DNA of 64,000 bases from CBDCUC01 sp965222485. Its GTDB lineage: Bacteria; Pseudomonadota; Alphaproteobacteria; Rhizobiales; Hyphomicrobiaceae. Shown here one piece after another: positions 62,589 to 64,000 of the stretch (position 1 is the first letter of the stretch; each line of letters opens with the position of its first letter). The notes below the pieces were generated by a model, which searched no databases, had not been told where the DNA came from, and was given only the letters and a program-made list of their open reading frames with translations. The translations under genes were made by a program, and so were the position numbers. The DNA lies in NCBI GenBank assembly GCA_965222485.1, contig CBDCUC010000040.1, positions 1,116,001 through 1,180,000 of the forward strand, in the 5' to 3' direction.

Positions 62589-64000
62589 ATGAATATCGAA
62601 AAATACACCGACCGTGCGAAAGGCTTCGTTCAGGCGGCGCAAAACCTCGCGCTGCGTGAAGGGCACCAGCAGTTTTCGCCTGAGCATCTGCTCAAAGTTC
62701 TGCTTGACGATGAAGAGGGGTTGGCCGCCGGCCTGATCAATGCGGCTGGCGGAAACCAGGAACTTGCGCTCAACGCTGTGGAACAGGAACTTTCCCGCCG
62801 CCCACAGGTTTCCGGTGGAGGCGCGGGCCAGCTTTACCTGGCGCCGGAGCTTGCACGCGTTTTCGACGCTGCGGAAAAAATCGCCGACAAGGCTGGCGAC
62901 AAGTTTGTCAGCGTCGAGCGGTTATTGCTTGCGCTTGCGATAGAGAAAAACACTAAAGCTGGTGAAATCCTTGATTCCGCCGGTGTCACAGCACAAGGGC
63001 TTAATGGGGCGATCAATTCGCTGCGCAAGGGGCGGACTGCCGATAGTGCGTCGGCCGAACAGGCTTACGATGCATTAAAGCGCTACACGTCGGACCTAAC
63101 CGAAGCCGCCGAAGACGGCAAGCTCGATCCGGTGATTGGGCGTGATGAAGAAATTCGCCGAACCATTCAGGTTTTGTCTCGTCGCACCAAGAACAATCCT
63201 GTTCTTATCGGTGAACCAGGCGTGGGTAAGACCGCGATTGCGGAAGGGTTGGCGCTTCGCATCGTCAAAGGTGACGTTCCTGACAGCTTGAAGGATAAGC
63301 GCCTGTTGGCGCTCGATATGGGTTTGCTGATTGCAGGCGCAAAATACCGTGGTGAGTTTGAGGAACGCCTCAAAGCGGTTCTGCAGGAGGTGCAGGCGGA
63401 AGCGGGCCGTATCATCCTATTCATCGACGAGTTGCACACGATTGTCGGCGCAGGCAAGGCAGACGGCGCCATGGATGCGTCCAATCTGTTAAAGCCCGCA
63501 CTTGCGCGCGGCGAATTGCACTGTATCGGTGCGACGACGCTTGATGAGTATCGCAAGCATATCGAAAAGGACGCGGCGTTAGCACGTCGCTTTCAGCCGG
63601 TCTTTATCAGTGAGCCGACGGTGGAGGACACGATCTCCATCCTGCGAGGTTTGAAAGAGAAATACGAACTGCACCACGGTGTCGGCATTACTGACAGCGC
63701 GCTGGTGGCTGCCGCGACGTTATCCAATCGCTATATCTCGGACCGGTTTTTGCCCGACAAAGCGATTGATCTTGTCGATGAGGCGGCATCGCGGCTGAAG
63801 ATGGAGATCGACAGCAAGCCGGAAGAACTCGATGCGATTGACCGCGAGCTGATGCAGATGAAGATCGAGCGCGAAGCGTTGCGAAAAGAGTCGGATGATG
63901 CATCCAAGGACCGGTTGGAGAAGCTAGAGAAATCTATCGGCGATCTTGAAGAGCAAAGCCAGGTTTTGACGCAGCGCTGGGAAGCGGAAAAGGAAAAGCT
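62589..64000 (+). CDS. clpB: ATP-dependent disaggregase ClpB (3' partial)
   Basis: The first 470 codons of ClpB; the frame runs out of the window. Visible are the N-terminal repeat domain (1-150; FSPEHLLKVLLDDEEG), AAA1 with Walker A GEPGVGKT (208-215) and Walker B ILFIDELHT, and the beginning of the middle coiled coil (EELDAIDRELMQMKIEREALRKE). ClpB resolubilises aggregated proteins with DnaK. The start is fixed by GAGGAGG nine bases upstream. A heat-shock promoter is expected upstream, but I could not identify one confidently. Confidence 0.97.
   Translation, partial: MNIEKYTDRAKGFVQAAQNLALREGHQQFSPEHLLKVLLDDEEGLAAGLINAAGGNQELALNAVEQELSRRPQVSGGGAGQLYLAPELARVFDAAEKIADKAGDKFVSVERLLLALAIEKNTKAGEILDSAGVTAQGLNGAINSLRKGRTADSASAEQAYDALKRYTSDLTEAAEDGKLDPVIGRDEEIRRTIQVLSRRTKNNPVLIGEPGVGKTAIAEGLALRIVKGDVPDSLKDKRLLALDMGLLIAGAKYRGEFEERLKAVLQEVQAEAGRIILFIDELHTIVGAGKADGAMDASNLLKPALARGELHCIGATTLDEYRKHIEKDAALARRFQPVFISEPTVEDTISILRGLKEKYELHHGVGITDSALVAAATLSNRYISDRFLPDKAIDLVDEAASRLKMEIDSKPEELDAIDRELMQMKIEREALRKESDDASKDRLEKLEKSIGDLEEQSQVLTQRWEAEKEK

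Overview
The window looks like a chromosomal segment of an alphaproteobacterium of the order Hyphomicrobiales, most likely a methylotroph related to Hyphomicrobium or Filomicrobium. The grounds are the order ubiG, lysC, ptsP, HTH gene, prfA, prmC, DUF4167 gene, clpB at the right end; two Porin_2-type porins; a PQQ alcohol dehydrogenase with a lanthanide-type metal site; and an initiator tRNA-Met. The genus is inference: no rRNA or other decisive marker is present.

Layout. 1-6.8 kb: a 5'-truncated membrane LRR/PDZ protein, a GNAT acetyltransferase, a sulfotransferase, an unknown 333-residue protein, an endonuclease V homologue, an exported metallo-beta-lactamase-fold protein and a MEKHLA protein. 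7.0-9.7 kb: a nitric-oxide-response module (nsrR divergent from fdxA, a 2Fe-2S ferredoxin and nnrS) with an NsrR-like operator between. 9.7-12.9 kb: a tightly overlapping operon of an APH-fold kinase, a divergent enolase and a D-2-hydroxyacid dehydrogenase. 13.2-21.1 kb: a quinoprotein (XoxF/ExaF-type) alcohol dehydrogenase cluster with a periplasmic-binding-protein/cytochrome c fusion, YVTN beta-propeller, TPR protein, Tat-exported MBL hydrolase, SoxYZ-like carrier and YARHG protein. 21.6-28.2 kb: a VWA protein (DUF1194), dihydrolipoyl dehydrogenase, a porin, and a GMC oxidoreductase with its Tat-exported small subunit. 29.2-36.4 kb: an O-methyltransferase, then a 2-oxo-acid/acetoin-type dehydrogenase operon whose E2 is split into a free lipoyl domain and a bare catalytic core, followed by its own lipoate-ligase homologue and a convergent AcoR-type activator; a sigma-54 promoter precedes the operon. 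36.8-39.5 kb: a YbhB-like protein, an SDR, an alpha/beta hydrolase and tRNA-fMet with a partial duplication of its 3' end. 39.9-46.2 kb: a type I secretion locus (RTX protein, ABC protein with degenerate ATPase motifs, short adaptor, PL14-like lyase). 46.5-51.4 kb: a membrane nuclease-fold protein, a TPR protein, the second porin and an atypical response regulator. 51.4-64 kb: conserved housekeeping genes, ending inside clpB.

How the genes may work together (inference). The PQQ dehydrogenase would pass electrons to the fused cytochrome; the SoxYZ-like, MBL and propeller proteins are family-level companions of quinoproteins. The lipoate-dependent dehydrogenase lacks a local E3, so the lpdA at 22.6-24.0 kb is a candidate partner. 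The kinase/enolase/dehydrogenase operon formally resembles hydroxypyruvate -> glycerate -> phosphoglycerate -> PEP, but altered enolase active-site residues suggest that the substrate may differ.
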